From positions 1 to 34,478 of the forward strand of contig JAKSTT010000007.1 in NCBI GenBank assembly GCA_024413635.1: DNA of 34,478 bases, written 5' to 3'. This document shows, one piece after another, positions 23,282-33,012 of the stretch. Both the position numbers and the translations under genes were made by a program. The notes beneath the pieces are model-generated. The model worked only from the letters and a program-made list of their open reading frames with translations. It was not told where the DNA came from and did no database searches. Origin of the DNA: Treponemataceae bacterium. GTDB taxonomy: Bacteria > Spirochaetota > Spirochaetia > Treponematales > Treponemataceae. Position 1 is the stretch's first letter. Each line of letters opens with the position of its first letter.

Positions 23282-25291
23282 GTGAAGAAAATTACCAGAT
23301 ATATTGTCCTTTTCACCGCCTGCCTCTGCGCTGCAGGTTATCTTTCAGCACAGACCCTGGCAGACCGCGGATTTGCAGAAGACGAATTCCGTAACGGTGT
23401 GCTTGCCTATTACCGCGGGGCGTACAATGATGCTGTCCTGCAGTTTGAAAAAGCGCTGTCGTACCTGCCGGAAGAAAACCTTATTCTTGAATGGCTGGGA
23501 AAAGCATATTACCGTGCCGGCCTTGAAGGTGAGGCACTGGCACAGTGGAAACTGGCCCAGTCAAACGGCTATGGCGGCCCCCTTCTGGAAAGTGTCATTG
23601 AAATCGTGCAGAACCGCCGTGCCATTACCAGTCAGACGGTTTCTGACAAACGGTATGTAGAGATGGGAAACTATCCGCAGGTAAAAGACGGAGTACTGTA
23701 TTTTGCCTATCCGGCATCAATCCTTCCCAACAGTGACGGGTCTTTCTGGCTTGCAGCCTTTGGTTCTGACGAAATTATCCGGTATGATGCCAACGGTCAT
23801 ATCGTAGAACGGAGTAACGGGCCTCTCAACGGTTTTGACCGCCCCATGGATCTGCTCCGTCTTCATAATGGCTCCATCGTGGTATCTGAGTATGCAGGAG
23901 ACCGTCTTTCCTTCCTGGATAAAAACTGCCGCTATGTCAGCTCTTTCGGCGAAACCGGCCGTGGTGACGGCCAGCTGCTGGGCCCACAGTATCTTGCAAA
24001 AGATGAATCAGAAAATATTTTCGTAACTGATTTTGGTAACGGCCGTGTCTGTGTGTTTGACAGTACCGGTACATTCCTGTATCACTTCGGCCACTTTACC
24101 GCTCCTACCGGCATTGCCGTTTTTCAGGACCGGGTGTTTGTTGCAGACGGTGTAACCGGAGCCATCTACGTATATGATACCTTTGGAAACGAACAGGGAC
24201 TTCTCGTATCTCCCGGTACCCTGGAAAAACCGGAAGCCATCCGCGTTGTAGACGGAAAACTGGTAGTCTGTGATACAAACCGGGTTCTGGTTATTAATCC
24301 GGATACGGGGGCTGGAACCGTTATTGCCGATACGGGTAACGGTCCTGCACGCATTACCTGTGCTGACGTTGATGCCAACGGAAATCTCATTGCTGCAGAC
24401 TTTGACAGCGGTGAAGTATATGTTCTTGCTGAAATGTCTGAACTGGTTGGCGGGCTGTATGTGGACATTGCCCGGGTTAATGCCGATGCGTTCCCGAAAG
24501 TTAAGGTTGAAGTACGGGTTCAGAACCGGAAACGTCAGCCGGTGGCTGGTCTTACGGAACAGAATTTCCTGATTACGGAAGGTACCTATTCAGTTACCAA
24601 CCAGACGTTTACCGGAGCTGCAGACCGTAATGATGCCATAGATATAACTGTCATTATTGACCGGTCACTTTCCATGGCCCAGTATGAAACCGAAGTCGCA
24701 GAGGCAGTTACTTCCATTGCTGCCAGTATGAACGGGAAGGGAACTTTCCGTGTTGTCTGTGCCGGTGATATTCCTGCAACAGAATTGATCGGTACGCCAA
24801 ACAGCGTTAAGGCATTTCAGATGAGTCAGTTGAAAACCGGCTATTCCAGCCGGCCGGGGACCGACCTTGCCATCCGGCTTGCGGCCAATGATCTGGTTAA
24901 TGGCGAGCTGAAACGGGCTATCGTGTACATTGGTAACGGTGAGTCTTCTGATTCATCCTTTACCCGTTATTCCCTGAACAATCTTTCCTCATATCTGGCA
25001 AATAACGGCATTTCCTTTGCCTGTGTCAACGTACGGAACGGCGCACTGTCCAGTCAGTTGAAATACATTGTCGAAAATACAACGGGTGAGTCCTATTACC
25101 TGTATCGTCCGGAGGGCATCAGCTCCATCGCATCAGATTTACAGGCAGTAGCTACCGGTGTCTATATTCTTGAATTTACCTCCAACATGCCTACTGATTT
25201 TGGCCGCAAATTCCTGCCGGTTGAAATGGAAGTATACCTGATGAACCGCAGTGGCAGGGCCAGTACCGGCTACTTTGCACCGCTGGAATAA
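23282..25291 (+). CDS. Secreted TPR, beta-propeller and von Willebrand A domain protein
   Basis: This 669-residue protein starts at GTG (23282) with CGGAG about 7 nt upstream. It has a Sec signal peptide (VKKITRYIVLFTACLCAAGY, cleavage near SA-QT, residue 24). Then come a TPR-like pair (about 30-95, GAYNDAVLQFEKALSYLP), an NHL-type six-bladed propeller (about 125-385, with repeated FVTDFGNGRVCVFD-like blades) and a VWA domain (about 450-620). The VWA metal site reads DRSLS (DxSxS) with RPGTD following, but the third site is YIGNGE where an acidic ITDG is usual. Periplasmic or surface location is expected. It abuts the stop of the convergent gene with no gap. Confidence 0.88.
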   Translation: MKKITRYIVLFTACLCAAGYLSAQTLADRGFAEDEFRNGVLAYYRGAYNDAVLQFEKALSYLPEENLILEWLGKAYYRAGLEGEALAQWKLAQSNGYGGPLLESVIEIVQNRRAITSQTVSDKRYVEMGNYPQVKDGVLYFAYPASILPNSDGSFWLAAFGSDEIIRYDANGHIVERSNGPLNGFDRPMDLLRLHNGSIVVSEYAGDRLSFLDKNCRYVSSFGETGRGDGQLLGPQYLAKDESENIFVTDFGNGRVCVFDSTGTFLYHFGHFTAPTGIAVFQDRVFVADGVTGAIYVYDTFGNEQGLLVSPGTLEKPEAIRVVDGKLVVCDTNRVLVINPDTGAGTVIADTGNGPARITCADVDANGNLIAADFDSGEVYVLAEMSELVGGLYVDIARVNADAFPKVKVEVRVQNRKRQPVAGLTEQNFLITEGTYSVTNQTFTGAADRNDAIDITVIIDRSLSMAQYETEVAEAVTSIAASMNGKGTFRVVCAGDIPATELIGTPNSVKAFQMSQLKTGYSSRPGTDLAIRLAANDLVNGELKRAIVYIGNGESSDSSFTRYSLNNLSSYLANNGISFACVNVRNGALSSQLKYIVENTTGESYYLYRPEGISSIASDLQAVATGVYILEFTSNMPTDFGRKFLPVEMEVYLMNRSGRASTGYFAPLE

Positions 25292-28200
25292 TCAGTAACT
25301 GAGTCTGATACTGGCTGCGGCGGTACATCCGATGGTATCTGCCGTGTCAGTGTGGTTCCACCAGCTCTGGATGGTTCCTGACAGGGACAGGGCATTCTTC
25401 ACTGCCGATGTTGTACGGTGTAAGACCTGAAGCCTTGTTTCTTTTGTGCTGTACAGAAAGGCACATTCCTCTTCATGACTGAATGCACTGACACCGTCAA
25501 CTTTTTCTGACTGGTGCTGCAGTGAAAGGGTTTCCTGTACCGATATGCCGCTGGCTTCTTGCCATTCTGCAGCAGACGTCATGTTAAACTGCGCACCGGA
25601 AGCAAAAAACAGGGTTTCTGACGTAAATACTCGGGTGGACCACTGCAGGTCAGTATACTGTACGGATACAGTCGTAATGGTTTCATCCTGGGTATAGAAC
25701 GTAAAAATCGGTGTTGCACTGTCGCTTCCCAGACAGTTCAGCGCAGTAAAGGTTATGGTTCCTTTTCCGTACAGACTGTCCGTTCTGGTAATGGCAGAAT
25801 ACCGGTTGGTCGTACCGTATTCAGCTTCAGCCTTCACCGGGATAACAAGATCAAGAGCATTGTAAAAAGACGGCCGTTTCCAGGTAACTCCGGTTGTTTC
25901 CTTCAGGCCGTATACCGCACGGGGAGAAAGCTGCGTCTGTATCAGGCTGTCTGACGGTGATGAAATGGAAAAGGGTATGGTAAGGATTGGGTCCAGTGCC
26001 AGAATATCTGAGGCATAGGAAACGGCAGCAGTGGCAGGTGTATCCTGCAGGGTTGTTTCCTTTGCGTAAAATACAGAAAAATGGTGCCCTGCTGCAGTAA
26101 AGGGAACCGTCAGGCGTGACCGGAGGGCCTGTGAAGCAGTATCTGTTACTGCGGTAAACAGGTTTCCGGCTTCCAACAGCAGCGTCGGTTCCAGGGAAGC
26201 CCAGGGAAGCACGCTGGTAACTGTTCCGGTAACTGTTTCTGAACGCTTGCCGGCATCTGCTTCTCCGGCAGAAAACTCTTCTTTGGCGGTAAGAATCCAG
26301 TCTGAACCGGTACTTTCAGGAACCTGCTGCTGGAAAGTTCCCGCCATGCGGAATGTTACCGGGTGTTGTTCTCCTATCCGTATCTGAGTAAACATATCTG
26401 CTTTCTGCTGCCAGTCTGTACGGTTATTTGAGTAATCAGCCGTCATACCGGTCTGCCACAGGCTGTTCAAGGGTTTCAGGGGAACAGACAGGGAAAGGGT
26501 ATCCCGTCTTGCTGTTTTTCCGGCAGAAAAATCAGTCTGGTACCGGCTGAAACCGGATACATACTGAGCCAGCGGTTTCGTCTGGTCAGACTGCAGGGTA
26601 TAGGTAACGTGATCTACGGAGCCGGTATCGGATGTCAGCCGGTAGCCAGCTCCGGCAGAAAGATGCAGGAACGGTACCGTGGTTTCTGCCGATATGCTGC
26701 CGGTTGCCCCGCCGTTCCAGGAATCAGCAGGTGAAAGCGAAGTATCAGCTTCTGCCTGCAGGACAGTATCCGTAAAGAAAAGCACCTTTTCCCGCTCATA
26801 GCGGGCCGTAGAAACGTTCCGCAGCAACAGGTCGTTATCTGTTATTCCCATGGCGGTCAATTCGTCGTACCACAGGGTTACATCGCTTGCTCGATCTGCA
26901 GTTATGGTTATGCGGCGCTTTGCCGGTGGTGTTTGCTGCAGTGCTGCTTTTTCTGCAGCTGTCAGTACATGGGTTACGGTTATCCAGGATCCCTGGCTCT
27001 GCGTATTGTTTGATGCAGGACTTTCCATGGAAACCAGTACCATACCTTCATCTGAAATAAGGTCCACCGTTACCGTAACGGTGGGGGCCGGTTGCGTTTC
27101 AATGAGGAGCAGGTACTGTAATTTCTCATAGGACGAAAGATTCATGGCAGGAAGCAGTGCTTCTGAAACAAGGGTTCCTTTATTTGATCCATTGCCTTTT
27201 AGCATAAACCGTGCGGCACGGAGTGGTTCTCTGGCACTGAGCCAGGTAACGGATGCCGGCAGCGGGGATGGGGGGACGGCAGTTTCTATCTGCGCGTTGC
27301 TGTATCCGGTTGCTGTTCCGGAAAAGGTAATGCCTGATAGGGCCGTCGTGTCTCCGGCAAGGGTAATGCTGCCACTGGTGTCTGTTCCGTCACGGGACTC
27401 AATGACCAGACGGTACTGGTTGGATTCAGCAAGGATATGGCGGTCTTTTTCTGAGAGGACAAAGGAATAGCGGGTCCATGCATCATTCTGCAGGTTAGCC
27501 GTAAGGTCTTCAGAAAAAAGGAAGTCATGGCCGCCTTCCAGTGTAACGGTACAGTTGGCAGACAGTGTTCCTTTCAGCCACAGATGCACCACCTGGGCGT
27601 TGGGGATACGGGTGCTGCCACTGCTGAATGTCAGGGGAAGTACCAGACGGCTGCCCTGGTTCCAGCTGGCAGTAACTTCCGTACCGGAGCGTGGCTGTTG
27701 TGCCCGTTTGGCCTGTATGGAAACCTGTCCGTTGTCCGGCTGCTGCAGGGACTGTTCATTCAACAGCAGCGCTGCAGAAGAACTTTCATCAAAACCTTCT
27801 ATCCGTAAAACGCCGGTTACGTCAGGAACTGAAAAGGTAACACCGGTGGCAGAACTGAGTGAAAATGTCTGTCTGTCTTTCCCGGTATTCCAGTCCGTAT
27901 ATGCTGCAATAACGGCAGAACCGGTCTGCGGAGAATCTGGCGTACTGTAGGCTGTTTCCGTTATCCAGGGCCACATAACCGATGTTGCCACATCTGCATA
28001 CAGTGTATCACTCAGCTGGAGGCCGGCCCCTGCCGCTGTATGCAGCACCGGATTACCGGCAGTTTCTGAAGGTTCGTTCCATGAAACGGTTATGACGTCA
28101 AAGGGGCCCGGTGAACTATCCAGGGTAATGTCACCGGTAGCAGCATCGTAGTGAGCGGTCACCGGTGTTCCGTTTTTCCGGACAATCACCGTTTCTGACA

Positions 28201-30574
28201 GGGCTTTCGTCCCGATATTGTAAGCGTTACTTTCGGTCCAGCTCTGAATCTGTATCAGTTTTCCCGTGGTACCGGCAGTCTGCGTAGCATGACCGGGTAT
28301 ATACAGTTCCGGCATACTGCCGGCAAAGGGATAGCGGCTGTCTGCATCCTGAAGAATGCGGTTAGGTACTACCTGCAGATACTGCTTTTCTTCTTCATAC
28401 ATGGTCAGGGTATACCGGCTGTCAACGGTGCCGGTTACGGCAGATACGACAGATGCGGTCGGAGCTGTTCCCTCAACAGTGTAGCGGTACCGGGACGCAT
28501 CTGTAAAAGGCGAAAAATATCCGGCTTTCTGCAGGTACAGGTAACTGGTGCCGTAAAACGCAGGGGAATCATCGACATACTGGTAGTAGTAGTCTTTGAT
28601 GGGAAAATCTTCAAAGCTGGCTTTTACATCGTTGAGCAGTCCAGACCATGATTTCCTAATGTTTCTGATGCCCGTGCTATCAAGTTCTGCTAACACTGAC
28701 TGGCCGCTGCCGGTGATGACATTTTCTGCAATCTGGATCTGGCCGGTACCGGGTATCAGAAGGTACTGGCTGTCAGAAAGCCGGCGCATGGTACCGTCAG
28801 CCGACTGCACCCACAGGGCCACAATATGCTGTACAATGTCACGGTCCGGCAGGACGAAATACCGGTTCTGAACCCAGTCATTCAGCTCTCTGGTAACCGT
28901 AATGGCTTTACTGTCTCCCTGCCAGGTCTGACTGCAGCTTTCGATCTGTTCAAAGCGGACCATGGTGTCAAAGTTCCAGCGGTCACCGCCAAAAGAAGCC
29001 ATGATACCCGGTGCATGCAGGTTTTCATTGCCAGTATGGTACCCGAAGGCTTCCAGTGCCGGGTGGGACTGGAACGTAATACCCCGGTTACCCATGCGGA
29101 TTTCCCTGACAGCGGCATCCCCGGTATATCCTGCTGCAACCGTATAATCGGCCAGATCATCGGCAAAACCTGCTTCAAAGTACCAGTGATTGCGGAACAG
29201 GAACCACAGGGTCAGGTCTGCTTTCTGGCTGTATACTACCGGCGTCAGGTGAATGTCTGCCGGATGGTCTTTCTGAAACGTAAAGGATGCCGTAGAGGTC
29301 AGGGTACTTTCCCAGTATCCTTCAGAATACAGGGTAACATCCGGTTCTTCGGCTGCAGCCTGCTGTCCTGGAAAGAACGATACACAGACTGCCAGAAGCA
29401 CACATGATAAAAACTGCCGTGCTTTTTTTACCAGGTTTTTCGGATCTTTTTTCTGCAGTTCAAGAACTGCCGTTTCTACGGCACGCTTTTTTCCTTCGCC
29501 AAAATCAAACAGTTCCTGCTGCGCTCCGGAAATTCCTGTTTCCAGATTCTGGCATCCTACGCCCAACAGCCGTATGCCCATGGACCGGTCATATTTTACG
29601 TCAAAAAGATGTACAATCCGTTCATAAAAGTCATCGGTACTGGAGATATACCGGGGTAGGGTTTCCTGAATGCTGACCGTGGTAAAGTCCTCGTACCGTA
29701 TTTTCAGGTGTACGGTCCGGGAACAGAATCCGTCAGACAGCAGACGGAAATACACGGTATAACAAAGGTCAAGAAGTGCCGTCAGTATAACATCCCGGTC
29801 GGTCAGGTCAAATGAATAGGTGCTTTCATTACTGATGCTCCGGCTTTTCGGTTCATCATCAAATCCTGCAGCTTCCTGCCCGCGGACCGCCTGGTACAGA
29901 AACATGCCGGTGCTGTCACCAAATAACTGGGTAAGGCCTGCAAGAGAAGCCCGGTGAATTTCTTCTATCGTATAAAAGCCCCGGTCATTCAGCAGTTTCC
30001 GGGTTTTATTTCCGATGCCCCACAGTTTTTCCAGGGGAAGACTCAGCATGAACCGTTCTTCGCCCCCTGGCGGTATGACGTACAGGCCGTCAGGCTTATC
30101 CATACCGGAAGCAATTTTCGCCAGGTATTTATTTGAGGCAAGACCAACAGAAACCGTCAATCCTGTTTCCTGTAAGACCCGTTCCTTTATGCGGCGTGCA
30201 GTAGTTTCCGGGGAACCGAACAGTTTTTCGGTACCGGTCAGATCGATAAAGGCTTCATCAATGGACATCTGCTGCACATCAGGACTGAATTCCTTAAAGA
30301 TATCCATAATCTGACGGGAAACCTGGCAGTACCGGTCCATACGGCCCCGGACATATATGCCCTGCGGACACAGCTGATAGGCTTTGGCGGTAGGCATGGC
30401 GCTGTGAACACCGAATTTCCGTGCTTCGTAGGATGCAGTTGAAACAACACTCCGCCGGTCACCGGGAAGTCCGCCGACAATAACGGGTTTTCCCCGGTAC
30501 GACGGAAAATCAAGCTGCTCTACAGAAGCAAAAAAAGCGTCCAAATCAACATGAAGAATCTGTCTGATGCTCAC
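25292..30574 (-). CDS. dinB: DNA polymerase IV joined in frame to a predicted outer-membrane protein
   Basis: One open frame of 1760 codons holds two unrelated proteins. Residues 1 to about 380 are a complete Y-family polymerase: HVDLDAFFASVE and MSIDEAFID carry the catalytic acids, and the end ELFDFGEGKK is the usual DinB tail. From about residue 381 a signal-peptide-like stretch follows (VKKARQFLSCVLLAVCVSFF, then AAAEEP). The rest (about 409-1760) is a beta-rich exported-type protein, with barrel-like alternating strands near the end and a terminal ASIRLSY that resembles a C-terminal aromatic beta-signal. There is no stop or ATG/TTG at the junction; the only in-frame alternative start is a GTG (29401) inside the hydrophobic core, and CTG (29434) would give an ideal signal peptide. 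Separate translation, a true fusion, or a lost stop are all possible. Confidence 0.8.
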   Translation of the reverse strand: MSIRQILHVDLDAFFASVEQLDFPSYRGKPVIVGGLPGDRRSVVSTASYEARKFGVHSAMPTAKAYQLCPQGIYVRGRMDRYCQVSRQIMDIFKEFSPDVQQMSIDEAFIDLTGTEKLFGSPETTARRIKERVLQETGLTVSVGLASNKYLAKIASGMDKPDGLYVIPPGGEERFMLSLPLEKLWGIGNKTRKLLNDRGFYTIEEIHRASLAGLTQLFGDSTGMFLYQAVRGQEAAGFDDEPKSRSISNESTYSFDLTDRDVILTALLDLCYTVYFRLLSDGFCSRTVHLKIRYEDFTTVSIQETLPRYISSTDDFYERIVHLFDVKYDRSMGIRLLGVGCQNLETGISGAQQELFDFGEGKKRAVETAVLELQKKDPKNLVKKARQFLSCVLLAVCVSFFPGQQAAAEEPDVTLYSEGYWESTLTSTASFTFQKDHPADIHLTPVVYSQKADLTLWFLFRNHWYFEAGFADDLADYTVAAGYTGDAAVREIRMGNRGITFQSHPALEAFGYHTGNENLHAPGIMASFGGDRWNFDTMVRFEQIESCSQTWQGDSKAITVTRELNDWVQNRYFVLPDRDIVQHIVALWVQSADGTMRRLSDSQYLLIPGTGQIQIAENVITGSGQSVLAELDSTGIRNIRKSWSGLLNDVKASFEDFPIKDYYYQYVDDSPAFYGTSYLYLQKAGYFSPFTDASRYRYTVEGTAPTASVVSAVTGTVDSRYTLTMYEEEKQYLQVVPNRILQDADSRYPFAGSMPELYIPGHATQTAGTTGKLIQIQSWTESNAYNIGTKALSETVIVRKNGTPVTAHYDAATGDITLDSSPGPFDVITVSWNEPSETAGNPVLHTAAGAGLQLSDTLYADVATSVMWPWITETAYSTPDSPQTGSAVIAAYTDWNTGKDRQTFSLSSATGVTFSVPDVTGVLRIEGFDESSSAALLLNEQSLQQPDNGQVSIQAKRAQQPRSGTEVTASWNQGSRLVLPLTFSSGSTRIPNAQVVHLWLKGTLSANCTVTLEGGHDFLFSEDLTANLQNDAWTRYSFVLSEKDRHILAESNQYRLVIESRDGTDTSGSITLAGDTTALSGITFSGTATGYSNAQIETAVPPSPLPASVTWLSAREPLRAARFMLKGNGSNKGTLVSEALLPAMNLSSYEKLQYLLLIETQPAPTVTVTVDLISDEGMVLVSMESPASNNTQSQGSWITVTHVLTAAEKAALQQTPPAKRRITITADRASDVTLWYDELTAMGITDNDLLLRNVSTARYEREKVLFFTDTVLQAEADTSLSPADSWNGGATGSISAETTVPFLHLSAGAGYRLTSDTGSVDHVTYTLQSDQTKPLAQYVSGFSRYQTDFSAGKTARRDTLSLSVPLKPLNSLWQTGMTADYSNNRTDWQQKADMFTQIRIGEQHPVTFRMAGTFQQQVPESTGSDWILTAKEEFSAGEADAGKRSETVTGTVTSVLPWASLEPTLLLEAGNLFTAVTDTASQALRSRLTVPFTAAGHHFSVFYAKETTLQDTPATAAVSYASDILALDPILTIPFSISSPSDSLIQTQLSPRAVYGLKETTGVTWKRPSFYNALDLVIPVKAEAEYGTTNRYSAITRTDSLYGKGTITFTALNCLGSDSATPIFTFYTQDETITTVSVQYTDLQWSTRVFTSETLFFASGAQFNMTSAAEWQEASGISVQETLSLQHQSEKVDGVSAFSHEEECAFLYSTKETRLQVLHRTTSAVKNALSLSGTIQSWWNHTDTADTIGCTAAASIRLSY

Positions 30575-31725
30575 AGGGTATACTCTACAGGAATACGGTA
30601 AAATCCGTTATCCAGAGCGGTAACGGTAATGTCTCCCTGCGTACATATACTGGAACTGAATGAAAGTACCAGGTCAGCATCATCGGGATTCACTACCGTA
30701 AAGTGTACCACAGAATCGGCATCCATAGTGTAGTCATGGTCCGAAAAGAGTATAAAGGCGTCATCTTTCAGGGTAATGACTACGTCATACCGGAGCATTT
30801 CAACCGGACAGGAGAGGGTCACCTGATGATTGGTAACACCATATTCCTGCGTGGTCTGGTATGTACAGGTAAGAATTTCACCGGAAGCAAATGCTGGTTC
30901 CGGATTGGACACGCTGATGGCTGATGGCTGTGGCGGATTCCGGGTAGTGTAGACGGTAACACCGATCATGATAAGAAAACAGGTAAGGGCTCGGAATAAG
31001 GTTCCGGTAATGGCAGCCTTCAGGTACTCACCCTTTCTGCGGTGCCATAAACCACGGGCAATGAGGAACCGGACACACTGAAGCAGAAATGGCAGTGTCA
31101 GGCAGGAAGCCAGAAAAGCCGTCTTGAAACCGGGCATGAAAGATGAACCTGCCAGCAGGTAAGGGGTACTGTTCCGCCAGTGGGAAAACAGATTGGGCAC
31201 AAACGGAACCAGCATGAAAAGGATATAAAAAACTATGGAGCCCGATCTTCTGGCAGTACGGGATAAATAGATGATGACGAATTCTGCTGATGTCATGATG
31301 ACATAGGGAAGATAGAACGCAGAAAAAATTTCGATATTCAGAAGCCCCATGAGGGAAAGCATGTAACTGTAGAAGAATCTGGTTTCCGGAATAGGAACAA
31401 ACTGGCGGCATTCTGCTACAAATCCGATGCCGATGACACCCCAGGCAATAGCCATCAGCTGGGAACCGATGGGGAATGATTCAGCATTCGGCAGAATGCG
31501 GTAGGTAATCTTCTGGCCAATCCAGATAAACACTGTCAGGAACAGCAGCCAGATAGGAATGACAAACCAGAATTTCAAAAACTCAGACTTGTGTTTATCA
31601 CGTTTTCTGCCGAACATAAAAGAAAGGCCACAGAGGGCAAACAGCGAAACTGCCGTTATTATGATGAGTAATGAAACGTAAAGGGTTTCCTGTGATCTGG
31701 TAAAGGCCGAAAGCAGAAAGTGCAT
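30571..31725 (-). CDS. Multi-span inner-membrane protein of unknown function
   Basis: This 384-residue protein has about six to eight hydrophobic segments in its first 260 residues (for example VSLLIIITAVSLFALCGLSF, FWFVIPIWLLFLTVFIWI, LTCFLIMIGVTVYTT), then a beta-rich soluble tail of about 120 residues that could lie in the periplasm. I do not recognise a family. The ATG at 31725 is chosen; the frame stays open to a TTG 12 codons earlier, and neither has a clear ribosome site. Its stop overlaps the ATG of the polymerase IV frame as ATGA, so the two are co-translated. It diverges from the gene at 31835. Confidence 0.75.
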   Translation of the reverse strand: MHFLLSAFTRSQETLYVSLLIIITAVSLFALCGLSFMFGRKRDKHKSEFLKFWFVIPIWLLFLTVFIWIGQKITYRILPNAESFPIGSQLMAIAWGVIGIGFVAECRQFVPIPETRFFYSYMLSLMGLLNIEIFSAFYLPYVIMTSAEFVIIYLSRTARRSGSIVFYILFMLVPFVPNLFSHWRNSTPYLLAGSSFMPGFKTAFLASCLTLPFLLQCVRFLIARGLWHRRKGEYLKAAITGTLFRALTCFLIMIGVTVYTTRNPPQPSAISVSNPEPAFASGEILTCTYQTTQEYGVTNHQVTLSCPVEMLRYDVVITLKDDAFILFSDHDYTMDADSVVHFTVVNPDDADLVLSFSSSICTQGDITVTALDNGFYRIPVEYTL

Positions 31726-31834
31726 AGTGTTATAATTATGGTGACTGGCCACGGTAGTCAAGATGCCACAATTTGTATATAATGCGGTATCACTGAAAAA
31801 ATTACATTTATTTTTAAGTTTTTTTGGAGTAGAG

Positions 31835-33004
31835 ATGGCTCAGGATAAGAAGGCCCTGCTTGATTTACCTATAAAGGTTGTGCTGTCAGAGCAAGGTGTC
31901 TCTCATTTTATCAGTCGTAATCAGAAACTTGCCAGATTCAGAATGGCAGACAATGTTGAAGAAAGCGGTGTTGCATTAACTTCGTTTGCACCATTGTCCC
32001 TTCAGAGCATGATTCTGGTAGACTACATTTCCAAAATTGAAATTTCAATGCCGGAGTTTGTATCTTCCCGCCAGGAAATCATGGATCTGTCAAAACTGGT
32101 GGTATACTCCCTGCTGTATAAACAGTTTGACCGTGAAGTCCGGGCTGTTCTTCTTTCTTCCGAATGTGTACACCGCTGGAACCGTGCCAATGCAGCACAG
32201 CTTATTGATGAAAAAACAGCCATGACCGATGCCCAGCTGCGCACCCGTATGGCAAACCGTGCCCCCTTAATCAAACAGGCACGTACTGAAATCCTCAGAC
32301 CTATTTATGATCATATCGTCAACGACGCATCCCTTTCTCCTGAAGAAAAGAACGTATACCTTCTGATGACCGAAAAACTGTTGAACCGGTTAAGTCTGTT
32401 CAACTGGTATATCATTGTAAAGTTCTATAAAAAAGACGGTTTTTCTGAAATCCTCAGCAGTATCCGGCAGATTATCCAGCAGTACATGGAAAAATCAAAG
32501 ATTGCTGAATATATCAGTCTTATGGTCATTGAGCTTGCCCTGAACTGTGAAAACGTCAACATGCAGAAAATGGCCAAGGACATGTTCCGTGATGATGACG
32601 ATGAAGGGGTTAATGCCATCTTTGATCCGAAAAAACGGAAAATGATCATTGATGAACTGGCTGCAAAACATGAATTTGTGTACATCAGCTGGAAACTTGG
32701 TGGTGGTTCCCTTTCCATCGGTAAGCAGGGACGTCTGCAGATTACCCTGTACAATAAGAGTGATGAGTTCCAGGAATTCAAGGAAAGCATTCAGAATAAA
32801 ACTGCTGCTGACCTGGGAAAGAAAAACCTGATTGACTTCTACAATGAGCTTTCCAATGACGGTGGTGCTTCAACAGACCTGGGGCTCTATTACCTGTCGT
32901 ATCTGGATGAAGCCTGCCGTAAGGTAAATGTTAAATTTGAATCCCTGGTTAATCAGTTTGCTGCCCGCGATCTGACCGTTATTAACCTGGTATTCAATTT
33001 CTAA
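31835..33004 (+). CDS. Unrecognised cytoplasmic protein, possibly spirochaete-specific
   Basis: I do not recognise this 389-residue protein. It has no signal peptide or membrane helix. It is mainly helical (long amphipathic stretches at about 85-260) and has a mixed segment with YISWKLGGGSLSIGKQGR (about 287-304) and a conserved-looking end, ESLVNQFAARDLTVINLVFNF. The ELALNCENVNMQ stretch (about 232) faintly recalls an ATP-binding N-box of GHKL proteins, but the glycine boxes are not evident. A TTGGAG ribosome site lies about 7 nt before the ATG; the open frame 24 codons upstream is unsupported. It is followed 8 bp later by a lipoprotein gene and then trmB, so these form one unit. Confidence 0.85.
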   Translation: MAQDKKALLDLPIKVVLSEQGVSHFISRNQKLARFRMADNVEESGVALTSFAPLSLQSMILVDYISKIEISMPEFVSSRQEIMDLSKLVVYSLLYKQFDREVRAVLLSSECVHRWNRANAAQLIDEKTAMTDAQLRTRMANRAPLIKQARTEILRPIYDHIVNDASLSPEEKNVYLLMTEKLLNRLSLFNWYIIVKFYKKDGFSEILSSIRQIIQQYMEKSKIAEYISLMVIELALNCENVNMQKMAKDMFRDDDDEGVNAIFDPKKRKMIIDELAAKHEFVYISWKLGGGSLSIGKQGRLQITLYNKSDEFQEFKESIQNKTAADLGKKNLIDFYNELSNDGGASTDLGLYYLSYLDEACRKVNVKFESLVNQFAARDLTVINLVFNF

Positions 33005-33012
33005 GGTACAGC

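Noticed and set aside
28826-29407. A 193-residue plus-strand open frame inside the polymerase/outer-membrane frame
   Set aside because: It has no ribosome site or domain and is explained as a frame shadow of a long GC-balanced coding region.
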